DNA of 64,000 nt from Parastagonospora avenae f. sp. tritici 18332-5 (taxonomy: Eukaryota > Ascomycota > Dothideomycetes > Pleosporales > Phaeosphaeriaceae), in contig JAFJTR010000004.1 of the NCBI GenBank assembly GCA_022559985.1, positions 496,001-560,000 of the forward strand. The letters run 5' to 3'. The notes below the pieces were generated by a model. It was given only the letters and a program-made list of their open reading frames with translations, made no database searches and had not been told where the DNA came from. Position numbers and translations under genes: made by a program. This document shows, in pieces, positions 12,070 through 23,838 of this stretch (positions within the stretch are counted from its first letter, which is position 1; each line of letters opens with the position of its first letter).

Positions 12070-12332
12070 CAGCGTCGAGGCAAAACAGAAGAAATGCAAG
12101 ACGGTTGAAGAATTAATTGGTTGAGTGGACAAGCATACGCAGAAAAGCTTTTGGATTGGTATAATATTACGATGAACTGCTGCCCACATAAAGGTATCGC
12201 AGTCTTCGTCACGAAGATGAACTATCTACTCAGCCACCAGGCCGATTAGTCGAAGGACGCCAGCCCCCGACCCCCAAAAAACGCCGACAAATGCTCTGTA
12301 CAAGAATGCAACGACACACAAATCGGACACCA

Positions 12333-13120
12333 CTATCCGTAGAACCAGTACTGTGCGCTGTACTGCACTTCAAAGCTGCTCTTCTGGCCAGCACAGTTCT
12401 TGGGCGCCATGCCACCGGCAGTGTGCACGCGGTAAACGTCCTTGTAGTCGCCCTCGACGGCGTTGAGCTTCAGCCATGCGACGCTGCCCATCTGGTTGGG
12501 TCCGAGGGAAGAGTCCTTGGGCGCGGCGCTCTTGACGGCGTCGGGTGTGGCTTGCACCCAGCCGAAGTTGGTCTCGGGCATGCGCAGGTCGAACATGGGC
12601 ACCTTCTTGTCTGTGAAGTAGTGGTGGCCCGAGGTGCGCTGGTCGGCCGCCTTGCCCTTGGGGACGGCGTAGTTGAGAGACAGTGTAGTCACTTGCGCGA
12701 GGACGTTGTCGTTGAGGCGCGTGGCGTCGCACGTTGCGTTGAAGAGAGTGGCCACCGCGCCGTTTGCTACGGGCACGACATCCGCGGAGTCGGACGCGCA
12801 GGTGTAGTTTTGTGTGCCGCGGCCAATGGCAATGTGCTTGAGTGTTGCTCCAGCGCTGATGGGAGCGAGAGGTGTGGGTGCTAAGAACTTGTTAGTATTG
12901 TGGTCCAGCGAAACAGTGAAGAGTAAAACATACCAACTGGAAGAGCAACGTTGGACAAATCGCACAGCCCGTTTGTCTTGACCAACATGTCCATCACCGG
13001 CTTGGGAAGGTCTTGCCTCGCGATCAGGTTGGCTATTGAGTCGGCGGGCTGGGTAGGGGCGGCGAATAGGGTCGCAGGCGCAAGGGCCAAGACGAGGGAG
13101 ATGGCGTTTGTGAAGATCAT
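12333..13120 (-). CDS. Secreted DUF3455 protein
   Basis: Two exons, 13120-12934 and 12880-12333, give 244 residues; the intron is 53 nt with donor GTATGT. A signal peptide is visible (MIFTNAISLVLALAPATLFA). The body has the DUF3455 hallmarks: a GATLKHIAIGRGTQNYTC segment, GAVATLFNATC, a GHHYFTDKKVPMFDLR block, and PKDSSLGPNQMGSVAWLKL, ending in an aromatic YWFYG. Proteins of this family are often mislabelled malate dehydrogenase in fungal genomes; their function is not established. Cysteines are few and could form disulfides outside the cell. A TATATA lies 75-80 bp upstream of the ATG. Confidence 0.85.
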
Positions 13121-13194
13121 TGTCGGTATGGGTATCGTGTAGGTGAGGCTCGGTTCGAGTGATGTTGTGATGTTGTGCAATGCTTTCGTCGCGG

Positions 13195-13200
13195 TATATA
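13195..13200 (-). promoter_or_regulatory. TATA box of the DUF3455 gene
   Basis: TATATA, 75 bp before the ATG at 13120, suitably placed for a short 5'UTR. Confidence 0.45.
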
Positions 13201-15143
13201 TCCCTTCAATTCGTCTCGAAATAGCAAGCCCGTTTCGTGACGTAAGAAAGAAACTAAAGAAAGCAACACCCTAAAAGCAGAAAAAAGACAACGAAGGAAA
13301 GAGTCTCTCAAAGCGTTTCAGGAACGGAGGCTGGAATCGTCGCTGTTGTGTGTGTGGGAAATGCAAGAACGAGGCGGCACTGCTTGCCATTCTATATACA
13401 TACAAAAGCCCACTGAACATTCGGGCGCGTACATTGGTATGCCTGTAGACGCTCTGTCCCACCCGCCCTAGCTAATGGCCCCAAATATAGCATGACAGGG
13501 GTCTGATTGGATGTGGCGGGTAGGCGAGCTAGATTACCGAGACGACTGCTGGGATGGGTTATTTTGGGGCGATTCTTATTCGGTAGCAGGTGCACGCATA
13601 CTGCCGGTGTGAGGATACCAGGCGAGGTGAGGTGAGGTGAGGTGAGGCTCTTTGACGACCGATGACTATGTAAGGAGGAGGCGTGCCCTCAATACGCCCG
13701 GCCGTCTCTATTCTCACACCGCGAAACAAATTTTTCCATTTGGAGGATGTTTACAAAACACCTTCGCGATAGGAATAGAAACACCCGCAAGCTTGCAAGT
13801 ACCCACTCCACTACAGCTGTCAACGTTTCCGTCCGGACGTACACTCCCCATTGGTCCAGCCCGCCAAACCGCCCTCATCCACTCGACCCATTCTCCTCCC
13901 CCGGCGTGGTCCCGCAGAGCCGCCCGCCAAACCTATGCCATGTACCTTTACTGCAAAGGGCAGGTCGCGTCGTTGCGAGATAATTTCGTCTTAATATAGC
14001 CATCTTGAGGTCGTGAGAAAAGGTGGTTAATTTACTGTCTTTGACACAGGCCAATGAGACGTCGGGTGGCTGGGAGATGTAAGCGCCCCGACGCCTTTCT
14101 AGCCTTTCTAGACGAGATGTTAAGCAGGGAAGAGCGGACTTTGGGACAGGGATGAGAGTGGGCAGGGGGATTGGTTGGATGGGAAGCACTGGTTTTGAAG
14201 ATGGTGCCGGGCGGGAAGTGGGTCGTGGAAAGACTGGAGATGGTTGCTGGAGATGCGTCTTGAAGTGGACCTGTGAGCGAGCTAAACGTGTACCACACCT
14301 GCTGCTCAATTCTACACACTTGTTTCGACGCCCGCTCTGAATGTCTAGCTGGAGAAACAGCGCACGAGACGATGAAGGTGCTTTCACAGGCACGCGACGC
14401 GTCTTGACAGGGCATGGCAATATCGACTGCCCGGAAGCGAAGGAGAGAGTGTGGTAGCGAGGCCGAGAGCGTTACGCTTGCATATACTTGAGGTAAACCT
14501 TGCCTTGCTTGGACTGGACTGGACATTGAGGTAGACCTGTAATTGTTGTCGCCCATGGGTTTTTCCAAGATGAGTTTTTACGATGGATGAGAGATAGGTT
14601 GGAGACTATGCTGCGAGTGGTTAAGAGAAGTATGCTTTTGGGACGGATGGCTGGCTTGCCGCTGCGGGAAGGGCTAAATGTGTGGATGGTCTGTGTAGTG
14701 GATTCTGGGTTGAGGATGGGAACCGGTATTCTATACGGGGACGTCTCATACAGTTTGCGGGACGTTGGAACATGTGTGGTTGACCTGCCAAACGGAGGGG
14801 ACTTGATCCTGAGAAAGTTGTTCTGCAACAACCGTTGTGCAAAGTTCACTCGACTCTATGCACACAGGTTCTATCCATCCCCGTGTCTTGCCTAACCGCA
14901 GCGCCCACGCGACCATCTCACAATTAACCTCGTACACACATCACAAATGTTCACATGTGACAATCCTTTCAGGAAAAAAACAAGGTAATCGCCACAAAAA
15001 AGGCGCCATCCATCATGAAATTCCTTACGCGCCCATGGCACCCAGCGCCGCCCATCCACGCGCTCAAATCCATACGCTATTCGAATCGCCCGGCACATCC
15101 ACCCACCCATCTATCAATCCTAATCATACAGATCCAAATCCAC
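13201..15143. other. intergenic, no gene supported
   Basis: Overlapping frames up to 181 codons on the minus strand (13875-14849) are Ser/Pro/Arg-rich and match nothing I recognise. A GAGGT tandem repeat lies at 13624-13647. The right end is the 3' flank of COY1. Confidence 0.45.
13624..13647. repeat. (GAGGT)n tandem repeat
   Basis: Nearly five perfect pentanucleotide units in intergenic DNA. Confidence 0.9.
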
Positions 15144-17464
15144 TTACACAGCATCCTTCAGCCCCACCGTCGGATCATCCAGCGGCCCTCCCGGCGTCCC
15201 CGCCGCCACAATCGCATTGCCCGCCACCACCGCGGCCCCTCCACTGCCCTCGCCAAACAGCATGTAGAACACAATAAAGTGCAGCGCGATGAGATATCCC
15301 GCAAACATGTTCCTGCTGATCCGCGTCTGGAGCACGAATTTCGTCACGCGCAATACCATGCGCTCGAAGAGGTGCATGCGCTTCATCGCGCGCGCACTTT
15401 CGCGCCCGCGGAACGCCGCGAAGGGGCTGAGATTCGATTCGTAACTCGCTTTGTAGCGATCCGACGCGTCTGCTGCTATATTGACCGTCGAGGGGTTTGC
15501 ATTCGCATTCGCAGCATACGGCGTGCGATTGTAAGAATTTACATATCGCGTTTTCTCATACAAATCAAGGTTATCTTTCTGCAGCGCGCCAATTTCGCTG
15601 CGCAGCGAGGAGACGGTCTGGTGCGATTTCTGCAGCTCGGCTTCGAGCTCGGAATTGCGCTTTTTGAAGCGGTCGCGTTGCGCGGTGACCATAGGGAGGA
15701 TGCCGGAGCCGCCGCCCATGGGCTCGCCGGCGCGCAGTGAGGCGAGGGTGGTGGGGGCGCTATTGTCGAAGCCGGAGATGATAGAGGAGGTGGGTGAGGA
15801 GCGGCCGCGGCGCGCGGAGCTTTGGGGGTAGCGGGATACGTATGTGCCTGCTACGGACATGCCTGATGGGTCGAAGGCATTGGAGGCTTCTTGTTGGACT
15901 TTCTCGAGGTCGGCTTCGAGGGTTTCGTTGAGGGCTCGCGACTTTTCGAGATCCATGTTTGCGCTGGACAGCTCTTCTTGGAGAGCTTCAAGTCTGCTCT
16001 GTAGGTCTTGGTGGGAGACGCGGAGGACAGTGAGCTCGTTGCTGAGCTTCTTGTTACGCGCGAGCAGAAGCTGCTCTAATGTTTCGCCCTTGCCTTTGCC
16101 AGCACCGCCGTTCTGTGAGAGGGCGAACTCGGTAGCTTCATCGTCGTCGTCTCCTGTTGCGAACTCGATTGACTGTTTTCTTTTAGCAAAGTCCATACTA
16201 GGCTATCGGGTCTGCATACCTTCAGCACTTCGAGCTCCTGCTTCACATTCTCGTAGTCACCCCATTTCTGGACCTTTTCACGCAATGCGTCCTTCTCGCT
16301 CTTCAGTGACTTGATCTCGCGCTCCAGGCTTCGCGTTTCCGTCTCGAGTTTTGTCCGATCAGAGTCCTTCTCGAACCGCGCGTTTTCAAGCTTGCGTAGA
16401 AGTGAGGAGTTTTCAGACCGCAGACGCAGGTAGGATGGATCGTCTTCGACTGCAACGTGCTGGGCTTGTGAAGATGCTGATTGTGCTAGCTGGAGGCGCA
16501 ATTGTTCATTCCGTGACTCGATCTCAGCCAGGCGGTGGCTCGTCCTCTCCAACTCAGAGCTGACGATCTCGAGCTCGGCCGCCGTGGCTCCTGACCTGCT
16601 CTCGCCCTCAGCCTCCTCTCCCTTGCCAAGTCTTTGCGAGACCTCATAGTTGGCCTTGAGCTCTTTCAGCAGCCGATCTTGGCTCTCGACCTTCTCTTCC
16701 AGGCTCTTCTCCTTGGACTCCCAATTGTCCTGCTTCTCGCTGAGCACGGCGGACCATGACTGCTCGACCTCCTTGATCTTGCTGTCCCGGACATCCTCGA
16801 GGGCTTTGCGTGCAGTCCTCTCCTCCTCGAGCTTCTTCTCAGACTCGTCTACCTGGGTGGTCAAGTTGGCCACTGTCTTCTGTAGTCTCTCGTTCTCGGC
16901 TGTGATCTTCGGGACGGTTTCCTCGGCGGTGACAAGGGAGTCGACCGAGGCTTCGAGCAGAGGGTATGGGTCTGGCGCTTCTGACAGCGGCGAGTAGACT
17001 TGGAAGAAGGCAGCCTGGACAGTCTTGGACTGGGTTGAAATAAGGTCGATGAAGTTCTGGTATGCTGTATGTGTGGTTAGCACAGAACCGCAGCGTTACA
17101 CTGAGATGTGTACATTTCAAGAGCGCCTTGAACTCGTTGAGCTTGCTGGCGTCATCAAGCTTCCTGAAGTCTTTCGTCTTCTGCGCGAGGTCTTTCCTTT
17201 GCGTAAGAGTGTCTCTTTGGTTTGCGACAATGTCTGATGCGACCGTGTCGAGTTGTGGAATGAGCGTGGTGAGGTCGATGTCTGGCGCACCATTAGCTTC
17301 CTGATGTAGTTGATGCGCCGGGTCTTCCTACTCCTCCATGCGCCTATCGCCTTCTGGAACTTGTTCTCTTCGCCTCCATCTTCTTGCGCGTCGGAACTTT
17401 GCTTCGCCGTGTCCTGTGCCGCCTCCAGTGAGCTCTGCTCTTCCGTGTCAATTCCACCCTCCAT
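15144..17464 (-). CDS. COY1: Golgi coiled-coil protein CASP/Coy1
   Basis: Four exons, 17464-17332, 17281-17114, 17064-16220 and 16172-15144, give 724 residues. CASP/Coy1 is a Golgi membrane protein anchored at its C-terminus, linked to SNAREs and retrograde tethering. The N-terminal family block is rebuilt only by splicing: FQKAIGAWR, then NIDLTTLIPQLD after intron 1, then RKDLAQKTKDFRKLDD, then SYQNFIDLIS after intron 2. A very long coiled coil follows (E/K/L-rich). The C-terminal CASP domain has RFKKRNSELEAEL, DNLDLYEKTRYVNSY and a single membrane span (NMFAGYLIALHFIVFYMLF) before a short lumenal tail. The ATG at 17464 lies 334 bp from the divergent VPS3 start. Confidence 0.92.
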
Positions 17465-17798
17465 TCTAACTTATGTTGGATCTCCCGTAGAGACAGTCTG
17501 GCCGAGAGAAAGCGCGTCTCACAATCAGGCGTCGTATACAATTCCCCGCAAATGCATCGAAAGCGCGTCGACTTGCATGGGTAGATCGGATTACGTATGC
17601 GGACAGCTTTCACTCCAGCTCGGGAGTGCTGCGGCGCACAGGGCAAGCCGCGTGTGGGGGCCATGGATCATCATGGTTCGCGATCCAGGCACGCCAGGCA
17701 CCACATGCGCATGCACAAGCTACCTTCACCCTCTACAATGCACGCTTCCCGTAGAATACGCCAATAGCCAGTCATGGCGCATACAGTGCTCGTGAAAC
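17465..17798. promoter_or_regulatory. Shared divergent promoter region COY1 / VPS3
   Basis: A 334-bp gap between two outward-facing ATGs must hold both promoters. No clear TATA box is seen. Both genes serve endomembrane traffic, so joint control is possible but is only inferred. Confidence 0.5.
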
Positions 17799-20700
17799 AT
17801 GGCAGAAGCAGTTCCTCCGTCGCAATTGACTACGCGACCATCGCCCCAAGATGGGCCCTTCATCCTCCGCAAGCTCGTGTCCGACCTGCCGCTGTCCGCT
17901 GATGGAGACGCGGCAGACGTGCGCATAACATGTGTCGAGGTGTGGAGTATGTACAGCCTCAGAAACGCCTCATGGGTCCTGCAATCGTATGTAGTCTATG
18001 TAGCTAATCAATCCCAGACGGTAACCTCTACGTCGGCACCTCAGCCGCCGAGATCATCCACTTCGTCCTCCTGCCCCCAGAACCCGATGACACTTCTGGC
18101 GAGCCCACTGCCATCATCGCCTCGAGGCTGGAACCGCCTCATAGCGACCCCAACGGCCCTGGCGTGCAGCAGATCCTCATCCTCCCTAAGGTCAACAAGG
18201 CCTGCATACTATGCAACAACACTCTCTCCATCTACTCGCTGCCCGAGCTCAGCCCCGAGTCCAATTTTAAGCCGATTGCTTGTCTATGGGTGGGCGGTGT
18301 TGATCTGAACGAGGGACAGGACGATGACGCGGATGGCGGCGTCGACGTCGTGATCGGACTCAAGAAGAGGCTACGACTAGTACATATATCTGAGCACTCT
18401 CCGCCGAGAGCACTCAAGACAATCGAGTACGGAGGATGCTTGACGTCAGTACGGAGAGACGCCTACTCGTGCGCCGCCGATGCGCATTCATATGCGCTGC
18501 TGGATGTTGTGCACCAGCAGAAGATTGGTTTGTTCCCAATATCCTCTCTGGACCCAGACGCCGGCGACGTGGGCGGAGCTGCTGAGAACATCGCTTCAAT
18601 ACCTCAGCCGCCGTCTAGGAGTGTGTCGAACGCAAGCCCGGTGCCTCGAGTCCAGGAAGAGCAGCGCGGTCATGCTCGAAGCACGAGTTTGAACGTGCTA
18701 GGACTGGGTGGTCAGCCATCTAGAACAGAAAGTCCGCGAGCTCCGCGACAACGATATGGCTTCGATGTGCCCGAGTCGCTCTCGAGAAACATGTCTCCGG
18801 CATCTGCGCGCTCGCCAGGTCGGGCCCCTGGTGGCGAGGCAGGAGAAAGATCATCTAGTCTTCCCAGGAGTGGCGCTGCGTCTCCAGAAAAGCCATTGCC
18901 TCCACCTCCAGAAGGAGAAAACGTGCCTCAGGTGCAAGTCGAAGAACCACGCAAACCGCCGCCATTCGTGCCTCTCAGGCCACACGTGGCTTCCCCCAAC
19001 CCGAACGAGTTTCTGCTCACAGTAGGAACGACTCCGTCTGAACCGGGTGTCGGCATGTTTGTCAATCTGGATGGTGACATGTGTAGAGGCAGCATACAAT
19101 TCAGCAGCTATCCCGATTCGATCGTTGTTGATGGTTCCGGTATAGACCTGGCAGCATCGACAGGCCCTGACGTGGATGCGGAAGAAGGGTACGTCATTGC
19201 TGCAGTGCATCGAGAAGAAGACGAGGAACTCATGTATGGCGTTGAGATTCAACGGTGGGACGTTGACCCGAGTGACGCTGAGAGTAACAAAGAGTGGCTG
19301 GACCTAAGCGGGACTGGTCTTTCGACGCAGGAGACCGGCACGCACGTAGCAACGCCACTTGGTATGCGTACCGTGGTTGAGCCGTATGACCTCACATTGT
19401 CTGAGATTGGAGCCAAGCTCTCCGTCAAGCGGTTACAACTTGGTACTGTTGCGAATACTGAAGAAGCTATAAAAGCGGCAACGACAGCTCAAGTCAAGGC
19501 CGATCGCGAGTTCACGGACAGGCTGTCGAGATTGCAGACCAGAAATCTGCTATGGGCTGACGACCAGATATGGTGGACTGTGCGAAATCCGCTCGTTCTA
19601 CGACTGGACGCACGCCTTGAGAAAGCACAGTTCACTGCAACAGGCGATGGTACACGGATACAGCCGGATCGTCGTCAGCTCGAAAAAGTGCTCGGTACTA
19701 TCCGCGGACAAGAACCGCAGAATGAATCAGAGTATCTCAGCCTCATCTACATTCGCCAGAAAGCGTCTGTCATGCTCTTCATGGATGTGATACTTCGCAC
19801 GAAGACGAACATCATCATCTTCGAGAACGAGAAGCGCATCACTGAGCAAGCACTCATAGAGGGAGAAGTAGACCCACGCGTCGTCCTCAGTCTTCTACCC
19901 ATCCTGCGAAAGGAAGTCGTACAGGGGCCAGAAGGCATACAGATCTCAGGTGGCATCACCACGCTTGTTGAGCAGTTCTTGCAACAAAACGATCTCGCCG
20001 CTATGCCGACCGATATCAACGGTCCGTTTGGCGACAACCTCTTGCACTTTGTTAAGAGGTACCTTCAGTTCTGGAAGAGGCAGAAGGGCATGGCGAGCGT
20101 CACGAACGACCCTGACGTCTTTCGGAGCGTCGATGCAGCACTCCTTCACATCCTTCTCCTCCTCGATCAGGGTAGCGCCAAAGGTAGCTCAAGTCCTGGC
20201 ACTCATCGCGCAGAACTGAATGAGCTGGTTGACAAGGAAGTCGATTGCTTTGAACGCGCTGTCGAGCTTCTTGAGCAGTTCAAGCGGCTATATCTCTTGA
20301 GTCGCTTCTACCAAGGCAACTGCAAGTCATCAGAGAAAGCGCCAAACGTGCTCGCAACCTGGAAGCGTATCCTTGACGGGGAAGAAGACAAAGGCGGCGA
20401 GTTTGTAGATGGCGAGCGCACTTTGCGAGCATATTTATCACGCTTACGAGACAAGTCACTAGTCGAGGAATACGGCGCGTGGCTCGCAAATCGAAATCCC
20501 AAGCTTGGTGTTCAGATATTTGCGGACGACCAAAGCAAAGTCAAATTCGAGCCGTCTCAGGCTGTTGCACTCCTCAGAGAAAAGGCTCCCGGTGCTGTAA
20601 AGGAGTACCTAGAGTACCTGGTCTTTGGCAAGAAGCATACGCAATACGTCAACGAGCTCATCGCCTTCTACCTGGACACCGTCATCACAGAGCTGGAGAG

Positions 20701-21433
20701 CAACTCAGAGTCACGCGCCATGCTCGCACAAACTTACGAGACCTACCGCATCCTCGTACCACCAAAACCCACCTACCACAGCTTCATCACCGACAACGCC
20801 ATCCCAGCAGAATGGTGGCAAGCCCGACTACGCCTACTCCAGCTTCTCGGCTCCAACCAACCAGCCACATCCTCCTACGATGTCAGCTCGATCCTATCAC
20901 GTCTTCAACCCTTCGAGCAAGAGCTCGTCCCCGAGATGATCATCCTCAACGGCCGCCAAGAGCGCCACCAAGAAGCCCTACGCCTCCTGGTCCACGGCCT
21001 CGGCGACTTCGACACCTCAATCTCCTACTGCTTGTACGGCTACAGCTCCATCTTCCGCCCCACCACCGCAGGCCACCTCCCTATCCCCGCCTCCGAACTC
21101 CCCACCCGCGCCGAGCAATCCCGCCTCTTCAACTTCCTGCTGCAAGACTTCTTGCAAATCGAAGATCTCTCGCAGCGCGTCGAGCGTACCAGCGAACTCC
21201 TGGAGCGCTTCGCGGGCTGGTTTGATATCGGCGATGTGTTGGCGCTGCTGCCGAGTGATTGGAGCGTGGATGTTTTCTCGGCGTATTTGATTAATAGCCT
21301 CAGGACGATTGTGAGGGAGAAGGCCGAGAGCGAGATTGTGAGGGCGCTGAGTGATGCGCAGAATAGTCAGGCGAGTTGCGAGGTTGTGGTACGGAGGGAG
21401 AAGATTGGGGCGACGTTTGAGAGGGGGGAGTAG
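17799..21433 (+). CDS. VPS3: CORVET tethering subunit Vps3 (TGFBRAP1/Vps39 family)
   Basis: Two exons, 17799-17946 and 18018-21433, give 1187 residues; the 71-nt intron has donor GTATGT. The N-terminal half is a CNH (citron homology, beta-propeller) domain: NGNLYVGTSAAEIIHF after the intron, ILILPKVNKACILCNN and VVIGLKKRLRLVHI. A Ser/Pro-rich insert (about residues 210-310) interrupts it. The C-terminal half is helical, with Vps39 domain 1 and 2 features such as LYLLSRFYQGNCKSSEKA and HQEALRLLVHGLGDFDTSISYC. Vps3 pairs with the Rab5-type GTPase on endosomes within CORVET. Vps39/Vam6 is the main alternative; length and CNH layout favour Vps3/TGFBRAP1. Confidence 0.85.
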
Positions 21434-21526
21434 CGGGGGGAAGAGGAGGGGTGTATATAGAACTGTTGTGGGAGGTGTGTAATACGAACGCTTTTTCTTT
21501 TGACTTAAATCTTGAGATCTCGGTGA

Positions 21527-22075
21527 TTGGTGGTGGATGCTCTTGCGGAGGGCTTTCAGACTGTCAAACTGCAAGATCCGGATGCGAATGCTTTCAGTCT
21601 CTTTGCCAAATGGCTATACAGTGGACGTTTGCATCTCCTCAGTGGCCCAGACAGTCCGAATGAAGTGCATGGGGACGAACTGATGCGCTGCTACATACTG
21701 TCAGAGCAGCTTGAGGCATCGGCCTTTAGCGACGCAACAATCGATGCCTTCATCCGCCGCATGAAGCTTCGCAACGACTCGCCTCTCGACTTCGCGAAGT
21801 GGCTTTGGCCCCGAACCACGAAAGATTCAGTACATGGGAAACTGTGCCAGGACCTCGCAATCAACACGTGGGCCCGAAAGACGACTCTGAGTGGCTTGTG
21901 ATCCGATGACTATCCTCGAGAGTTCGTACAGAATGTGTTCAATGAGATCAGCATCAAGTCCGTGCGTGGCTTCAAGGTAGTCAGTGTAGGTGATTTCCTG
22001 GATTCAACGGGAAAATGCGCCTGCCACGAGCACGATCGTTTGAGTCAGCCTTGCTATACGATTGTTTTTAGTAAG
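21527..22075 (+). pseudogene. BTB/POZ-like gene relic, 5' truncated with in-frame TGA
   Basis: The frame starts abruptly after a stop at 21524 with no ATG, then reads like the second half of a fungal BTB domain (EGFQTVKLQDPDANAFSLF, AKWLYSGRL). The first BTB strands and helices are absent. It runs to a TGA at 21899-21901, after which the same frame stays open for 57 codons with plausible family sequence (DYPREFVQNVFNEIS, then a Cys/His cluster CACHEHDRLSQPC) to TGA at 22073-22075. The Cys/His end resembles the tail of the other BTB-like relic near 51.3 kb. It lies directly 3' of VPS3, so no promoter of its own is apparent. Confidence 0.7.
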
Positions 22076-22370
22076 TGAGCTTGAAGCTCATGGTGAATGG
22101 TATGAGGGCAGTCTCCTACATTTGTTGACACTCAGCTGACATGATAGACAGAGTGGATATCGCTAAAGAACTAAATATCCAGAGTACTACACACAGTCGA
22201 GCATTTTACTACCATGTCGGCCACATGAACCATATACGATATGTCGACCATGTCAAGCAATTTCCTTCAACTGTGTATGAAGCAGCACCGCCAGATATTA
22301 TCGTGGTGTACACGCGTCATATGCGCTTAATTATTTTCAATTTCAATGCTCATAGAAAGAGTAGAACAAT
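22076..22370. other. A+T-rich intergenic gap
   Basis: Visibly richer in A/T than its neighbours. It contains the 3' ends of the BTB relic and the convergent glycosyltransferase-like gene. No gene is seen. Confidence 0.4.
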
Positions 22371-23488
22371 TTATCCAAAGTTCATCTCATATCCAATAAT
22401 ATCCCCAATCCCCAACTTCCCCTTCAACACCTCCATCCTCTCCCTAATTCCCTCCACACCCCACGTCCTCAACTCCACCCACTCCTTCAACCCCCTCACC
22501 CAAACCGCTAACTCCCCCTCCACACTCGTATGCCCCCTATACCCCGCCTCCCTAAGGACCAGAGTAGCGTTCCTAAACGTGTCCCAAAACTCCCCAACCT
22601 CATGCTTACTCGGCACTTCCTCGACTACCGCATGCTTTCGCCCCATAGCCTCGTGCATCTTTTCCAACCCATTCACCTGCATGAAAGCTGCTCCAACACC
22701 GTCATACCACGCCCCCGGCTGCCAGACGACTTCATCCCTGTACTCGTCCCGCTCAAGCACATATTGCAGTGCTGCACCAACAACATCCTTTCCCCAATCC
22801 CGCTTCGCGTCAACATGCACGCTCGCCACAGCGAGCACCAGCAATCTAATCGACAGCGGACTAACGCGCATGAAAAATAGCCCACTGTTCATGTCCCGAT
22901 CGTCCGACTTGCTGCCGATGACATGAATATGCCCGTATTCCGACGTCAAGACAGGCGGGAGGAATATTTGTAGTGGAACTGCGGTGTTTGATACGATGGT
23001 GCTGGGGATGAAGAATCCACATCACTCCTATCAGCATATTCTCTTGGCACGTATGTCGAAAATTAGACGTACAGTATCCACTCCGCCCTCTCGTCACTAC
23101 CCCTATCCTTCACCAATTCAGACTTAATCACGTGTTGCAGCCACAAGAACGTGTTCGCGAAGCCCTTGGCGATCGGCGTGCGCAGCACATGCGTGTCGTA
23201 GCCTTGAGAGGCGTGCAGGGCAAGAGAGCGCGCGTGTATGTTATTTGAGGGCGTGTAGGCGATTGTGGCTTTTGCGATAAGGATGGAAGATTGCGTGTGG
23301 GTGGTGGTTAGAGGGGTGGTTCGGAGGGCGGGTAGCGGGGATTGCGATGGGAGGACGAAGTATAGGATGAGCAGGATGAAAGCGATCAGGGCGAGGGTGG
23401 TGGTGCGTTTGATCGAGCGCCAGGGTGGGCAGAGACGAGGGAATTTTGGACTGGGTGGGTAGGTTCTTAGGTTGATTGAAGGCGCCAT
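22371..23488 (-). CDS. Type II membrane glycosyltransferase-like protein (GT34-like)
   Basis: Exons 23488-23073 and 23001-22371 join to 348 residues. A short basic cytosolic N-terminus (PPWRSIKRTTT) precedes one membrane anchor (LALIAFILLILYFVL), as in Golgi transferases. The body resembles fungal GMA12/MNN10-type galactosyl/mannosyl transferases: SILIAKATIAYTP, ARSLALHASQGYDTHVLR, GFANTFLWLQHVI, AEWILY, IVSNTAVPLQIFLPP and DDRDMNSGLFFMRV. The expected acidic DxD metal site normally lies between the last two halves. Here it falls at the intron, and the best splice (donor GTACGT, acceptor CCCCAG) yields WIL-TIV with no DxD. Either the junction is wrong or the protein is inactive. No ATG alternative changes this. 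Confidence 0.65.
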
Positions 23489-23838
23489 AGTGGTGTTGGT
23501 GAGTTAATAAGATGGGACTGTGAGAAAGAACTTAGATAAGTCGATGGTTAGAAGATCGGAGTCGAAGTGAAAGTGAAGGTGAATCACACATCGGCACAAA
23601 GCACAGTGAGATTCCCATAACCCGCGCATACCATTTCTCATCGAGCCCAGTTGCATAACTACTTGCTGCCTATGCATATTCGTGAATAATCATCCGTCAA
23701 AACCACAAAGGGTATATTTGAAATACTTTTCTCCGCTTAGAAATCCCCCGATCCCACTCCTCGCGAACTTCTCTGTGTTACTCGATAGCGAGACACTCTA
23801 GATACTTCGGCCATGAACAATTGCTAGGAGGAAATCAT
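23489..23838. other. intergenic gap
   Basis: Holds the promoter of the glycosyltransferase-like gene on its left and the 3' flank of the Ala/Lys/Glu-rich secreted protein gene on its right. Nothing else is seen. Confidence 0.4.

Noticed and set aside
13875..14849. Overlapping minus-strand frames of up to 181 codons that might form a spliced gene
   Set aside because: No combination of splice sites gave a recognisable or continuous protein; left as intergenic.
22141..22926. 261-codon plus-strand frame over the glycosyltransferase-like gene
   Set aside because: Pro/Ser/Thr-rich antisense shadow; the minus strand carries the recognisable protein.
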